Shown here piece by piece: positions 8,033 through 8,284 of a stretch of DNA of 8,284 bases; within the stretch, counting starts at the first letter, position 1; every line of letters begins with the position of its first letter. The DNA comes from Deltaproteobacteria bacterium. GTDB lineage: Bacteria > Myxococcota_A > UBA796 > UBA2385. The translations under genes and the position numbers were made by a program. Where the stretch lies: positions 1 through 8,284 of the forward strand of contig CANHON010000198.1 of the NCBI GenBank assembly GCA_947462115.1. Reading direction: 5' to 3'. The notes under the pieces are model-generated. The model saw only the letters and a list, made by a program, of their open reading frames with translations, did not search any database and was not told where the DNA came from.

Positions 8033-8284
8033 GGGGGGCCTCCGCCCGGGGCCGCCAGCCCCACCGTGGCCGGGAGCGCCAGCCCACCCGCGGCGCCAAG
8101 GCCTGGCCCGCGGGGGTGAAGTCCTCGGCGCGGCGGTAGGCCTCCTGCAGGCCGTAGCCCTTGAGATCGGCCTCTGGGCGGGCGTTGTCACCGATGATCA
8201 GCGCCCAACGCTGGGCCGTGACCGCCGCCTTGAGCTCTCCCCGGCCGAAGTCGAGCGGGCCGTCCTTGTGGGTGATGTCCCAGA
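8022..8284 (-). CDS. C-terminal fragment of an unrecognised protein
   Basis: A minus-strand frame enters from the right edge and reads 86 codons to a TGA at 8022-8024; almost every codon ends in G or C, as in the neighbouring genes, and the composition is protein-like. The fragment begins WDITHKDGPLDFGRGELKA and continues QRWALIIGDNARPEADLKG and YGLQEAYRRAEDF, probably a strand followed by helices. It ends in a basic, Trp/Arg-rich tail (GWRSRPRWGWRPRAEAPLKR). I cannot assign a family. The gene is convergent with the TldE-like gene, and the two overlap by 11 bp, each stop codon lying inside the other's reading frame. The N-terminus and any upstream partners lie outside the window. Confidence 0.7.
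   Translation of the reverse strand, partial: WDITHKDGPLDFGRGELKAAVTAQRWALIIGDNARPEADLKGYGLQEAYRRAEDFTPAGQALAPRVGWRSRPRWGWRPRAEAPLKR

Noticed and set aside
6860..8191. Antisense 443-codon frame over the TldE-like gene
   Set aside because: Low-complexity Ala/Gly/Arg/Val/Glu translation; the TldE family match lies on the other strand.

Overview
This window is a GC-rich stretch of bacterial chromosome (coding regions overwhelmingly use codons ending in G or C). The most informative gene is a translation elongation factor G whose sequence resembles mitochondrial EF-G1 and the bacterial spdEFG1 group (named for spirochaetes, planctomycetes and deltaproteobacteria) more than the EF-G of Escherichia coli. 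With the high GC and several alanine-rich secreted or lipid-anchored proteins, this suggests a myxobacteria-like or other deltaproteobacterial lineage. That placement is an inference from gene content and is moderately uncertain.

Layout from left to right. (1) 1-1664, minus strand: the N-terminal 554 residues of a secreted protein with a Sec signal peptide, a helical alanine-rich N-terminal half and a single Asp-rich calcium-loop-like motif near the window edge; its 3' end lies outside. (2) 1665-2100: a non-coding divergent region with inverted repeats, which must hold the promoters of both flanking genes. (3) 2101-4209, plus: fusA-like EF-G with a GTG start, followed by a strong intrinsic terminator. 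(4) 4335-5606, plus: a two-domain protein that appears to join a RecA/KaiC-like P-loop domain with a degraded Walker A to a C-terminal SLOG-type Rossmann domain. This is the most unusual gene here. (5) 5622-6581, minus: a lipoprotein phosphatase of the Shewanella-like (Shelphs) metallophosphoesterase type, convergent with gene 4; an 8-bp inverted repeat spans both stop codons. (6) 6728-8032, plus: a divergent TldE/PmbA-family protein with no HExxxH zinc motif and no TldD partner in view. (7) 8022-8284, minus: the C-terminal 86 residues of an unrecognised protein whose stop lies inside the end of gene 6.

The genes alternate in strand, each plus-strand gene seems to have its own leader, and no operon joins two genes. 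I see no mobile element, CRISPR array, tRNA or rRNA. I see no convincing multi-gene system: the genes look like independently transcribed chromosomal units. The pseudo-RecA/SLOG fusion is the best candidate for undescribed biology.
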